DNA of 40,443 nucleotides from Thiotrichales bacterium (GTDB lineage Bacteria > Pseudomonadota > Gammaproteobacteria > Beggiatoales > Beggiatoaceae): contig JADGEH010000014.1 in NCBI GenBank assembly GCA_016744475.1, positions 31,264 through 71,706 on the forward strand. The letters run 5' to 3'. The position numbers and the translations under genes were made by a program. Positions 38,423-40,443 of this stretch are shown piece by piece (the stretch's first letter is position 1; each line of letters opens with the position of its first letter). The notes below the pieces were generated by a model that did no database searches, was not told the origin of the DNA, and saw nothing but the letters and a program-made list of their open reading frames with translations.

Positions 38423-38558
38423 GGATGCCATCAAGCCTGCACAATGAAGCTAGTAGCATTTGATATAAGATCAAGAATGGTAGAGTGAGAAAAATCCCGC
38501 CTCGTCATATCTTAAAATAAAATGAATTAACATCGGGTTTTGCCCACCAGAAGGTTAT

Positions 38559-38710
38559 TAGACTTGTTGCGCGGGGAAGGTATCGTAGCGAAAAGGCGTG
38601 GTTTTGAGGTTGTTTTTCCGGTTTTTTGAAACGAATAGTAGGCTATTTACTGAGAAAAAACGGAACAACAGGCCAAAATCCACGCCTTTGCAGCCCTTGC
38701 AACAAATCTA
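38559..38710. mobile_element. TAGACTTG-type miniature inverted-repeat element, copy B2
   Basis: 152 bp. The left end TAGACTTGTTGCGCGGGGAA and the complement of the right end TAGATTTGTTGCAAGGG are inverted. The interior closely follows copy B1 (TATCGTAGCGAAAAGG.GTGG, GAATAG.AGGCTATTT.CTGAG, CCACGCCTTTGCAG). TA at both edges. No coding capacity. Confidence 0.78.
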
Positions 38711-38725
38711 TTTAATTATATCAGC

Positions 38726-38822
38726 CGTAGGATGGGTAGAGGCGCAGAAGGTATAGAGTTTCGGCGTGGGACAGTATTGTGATTAAAAAAAAATTCATGG
38801 GTACGCCTCTACCCATCCTACG
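38726..38822. repeat. Perfect 19-bp inverted repeat running into the GTPase stop codon
   Basis: CGTAGGATGGGTAGAGGCG (38726-38744) and its exact complement (38804-38822) flank 59 nt. The TAG stop of the Roc-COR-like gene (38820-38818) lies inside the right arm, so the repeat supplies the end of that frame. Confidence 0.85.
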
Positions 38823-40302
38823 CGGACTCGTCACGCACTGAGTTGATAACCTCCCTTAAACCCTGCAAACCCTCCTCGTGCTGCTTTGCATAACGCATCA
38901 AATCCAGGCTGCGTTGCGTTTGCGTGACACCCTCGCGCATATTCTCTGGCTTCATGTCGTACTTAAAACAGACCTCCTCGAACTGCGTTTTCAATAACGT
39001 TTTCAACACCGCCAGCATATTTGATGTGTCATCCACACGAATACCGCTCAAAAGCGTCTGCACAGAAAAACCTTGTCCCAACTCGCCGACAAAAATCTCC
39101 GTTCTGCCATTCTCTTCATGCCCCAGCAAATTTTTATAACTCACCGTATGCTCTGGAAACCCCGGCAACGGAATCAACTCCGCGATCCCCAACTTGTCCA
39201 CCTCAAAGCTGTGATGAATCTCCCACAGGGTTTTACGGATGATGGCGAAATAATCGCGGCGGCGGCTGCCGTTCACGAGCACTTCGATACGCTTGTTTTT
39301 CTTGTCAGCCCGCACCACCGCTTCCGCGTTGCAAGTGTCGTCTTGCAGCACCACGCCGGAGCGCCATTGCAGATTGTCTTTGATGTCCTGATGGCGTTTG
39401 ACGATAAAGCGCGGCATCACCGCACGGGGCATGAATTTATACTGGAACACAAAGCGCAACGCTCCATCCTCAACAAAGGAAAAGTGGCTTTCCTGCACGG
39501 GCAGCAGGTCGGGCACCAGCAGTTGTGACTTGTTCAGCGAATAACACAACTCAAATTCTTTCATCAAATTCAGGATATAACCGTGCCTATTGCACGGATA
39601 TTCAAACATCCCTTGTTTCGGCGGCTTCAACATCTCCGGCAGTGTCTTGCGGCTGAGCACGCCTTTCGCCTCCGACAACGACTTGTGGGTGATGATGCGA
39701 TACACCGCCTCGGTGATCCAGGTCGGCTCCAGCACATACATATCGCGCAGTTCCTCACTGTCAAAATGCACCGCCGTGCCCAAATCATTTAAATACCGCA
39801 CCAGCGTGTCCTGGGCGGTTTCGTCCGTGACCCTGTGCTGTTCGCACAAAGCCGTGTAGGAGACATAACTAATAAACGGTGATTTTTTCTCGGTCAAAGC
39901 CTGTTTCACCTCAAACCAGCTTTGTGGCCAGGTGCTACTCAGCATCTCCACCTTATCCAGCGCCGCGTACATTGCCTTGCGCAAATCCGCTATGCCTGTC
40001 CGGCTTTTGCAGGAAATGCGGAAAAAGCCCTGAATGCTGGGATACTTGCGCTGCAAATCAATCCGATTGACCTCGAAGCTGGCGTTTTGGTCGGCCTTGT
40101 TCAGCACCACTAGCACTGGCGAATCTCCGCCCAAAGTTTGGATATAATCCAGCCAGTATTCCGGTTCCTCCTCCCTGCGCCCGTCCAGCACCAGAATGTA
40201 CAGACTACGTTTGGAGAGAAAAAACTGGTGGGTGTGATGCATGATTTCCTGGCCGCCGAAATCGCAGAAATTTAGTGTTACCTCGCGCTTTTTCACCGTC
40301 AC
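38818..40302 (-). CDS. Roc-COR family GTPase, N-terminally truncated
   Basis: 494 residues from a GTG at 40302; related sequence extends in frame to about 40353 (FQTHGINIRPCPVTV, with the G2 threonine), where a stop occurs. Visible are G3 FCDFGGQEIMHHTHQFFL, the LYILVLDGR strand, G4 VVLNKAD and a COR domain (about 125-330, including WITEAVYRIITHKSLSEAKGVL). The P-loop (G1) and any N-terminal leucine-rich repeats, usual in these ROCO proteins, are missing, so nucleotide hydrolysis is doubtful. Several stretches are clearly richer in GC than the neighbours (about 58-65 percent in two counted 60-base lines), suggesting acquisition. It is probably a decaying fragment. Confidence 0.72.
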   Translation of the reverse strand: MTVKKREVTLNFCDFGGQEIMHHTHQFFLSKRSLYILVLDGRREEEPEYWLDYIQTLGGDSPVLVVLNKADQNASFEVNRIDLQRKYPSIQGFFRISCKSRTGIADLRKAMYAALDKVEMLSSTWPQSWFEVKQALTEKKSPFISYVSYTALCEQHRVTDETAQDTLVRYLNDLGTAVHFDSEELRDMYVLEPTWITEAVYRIITHKSLSEAKGVLSRKTLPEMLKPPKQGMFEYPCNRHGYILNLMKEFELCYSLNKSQLLVPDLLPVQESHFSFVEDGALRFVFQYKFMPRAVMPRFIVKRHQDIKDNLQWRSGVVLQDDTCNAEAVVRADKKNKRIEVLVNGSRRRDYFAIIRKTLWEIHHSFEVDKLGIAELIPLPGFPEHTVSYKNLLGHEENGRTEIFVGELGQGFSVQTLLSGIRVDDTSNMLAVLKTLLKTQFEEVCFKYDMKPENMREGVTQTQRSLDLMRYAKQHEEGLQGLREVINSVRDESA

Positions 40303-40443
40303 CGGACACGGCCTGATATTAATGCCGTGGGTTTGGAACTCGCTCCAGCCCTGTTAAGGTGATTCAATTTCATTAAGATAGTAGTTTTGCAGTAGAAACA
40401 TGAGGCTTTCCTTTGTGTTCATTTTTTGGAGGTGGTGGCTTTT

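Noticed and set aside
39073..39528. 151-codon plus-strand frame opposite the GTPase gene
   Set aside because: Antisense shadow of a GC-richer coding frame; the minus strand carries clear Roc/COR motifs.
40354..40422. 22-codon minus-strand frame upstream of the GTPase fragment (MNTKESLMFLLQNYYLNE)
   Set aside because: Too short and without recognised similarity; it does not contain the missing P-loop.

Overview
The window reads as chromosomal DNA of an AT-leaning gammaproteobacterium. The evidence is the lon-hupB-(tRNA-Val, tRNA-Asp)-ppiD order, dapF followed by a DUF484 gene, a ChpA/CheW chemosensory block, RNase R, YbaN, a DUF2058 gene and RsgA. The mix of many small palindromic and terminal-inverted-repeat elements, IS630-type transposition and a Roc-COR-type GTPase fits large-genome sulfur oxidisers of the Beggiatoaceae/Thiotrichales type, but that placement is inference.

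Layout. Bases 2-5873 hold a 5'-truncated giant ChpA/CheA-like hybrid kinase with four degenerate repeat modules, then two CheW-like adaptors. They are followed by glgA and folA. Bases 7972-10127 hold serS and cysM (4-nt overlap). Bases 10616-16160 hold lon, hupB, two tRNAs, ppiD and ybaB. A tRNA-Leu (minus) is divergent from rnr, and its strong promoter overlaps the TTG start of rnr. Bases 18878-26503 (minus) are a surface polysaccharide locus: priming sugar transferase, two SDR epimerases, Gfo/Idh/MocA oxidoreductase, O-antigen ligase/polymerase-like protein and flippase. Bases 26853-28891 hold dapF, a DUF484 gene, and a DUF433-like micro-ORF overlapping a DUF5615 PIN-like gene where xerC often sits. 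Bases 28882-33540 (minus) hold an orphan adenine methylase, a DUF2452 gene and a multi-PAS/GAF histidine kinase.

The right end (33.5-40.4 kb) is accessory and eroded. It has an intact IS630-like element (34105-35219), a nested palindrome, a DUF2058 gene, the remains of two methyltransferase genes, YbaN, RsgA and a Roc-COR GTPase gene lacking its P-loop part.

The most notable observation is a set of small non-autonomous elements with TA-flanked inverted ends. One (36275-36373, 99 bp) has ends matching both ends of the IS630-like element. It splits a methyltransferase gene, and removing it with one TA restores a reading frame through the junction. A second group (TAGACTTG-type ends) has two related forms, each present twice, plus one fragment. 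One copy (18652-18810) is a chimera joining the two forms.
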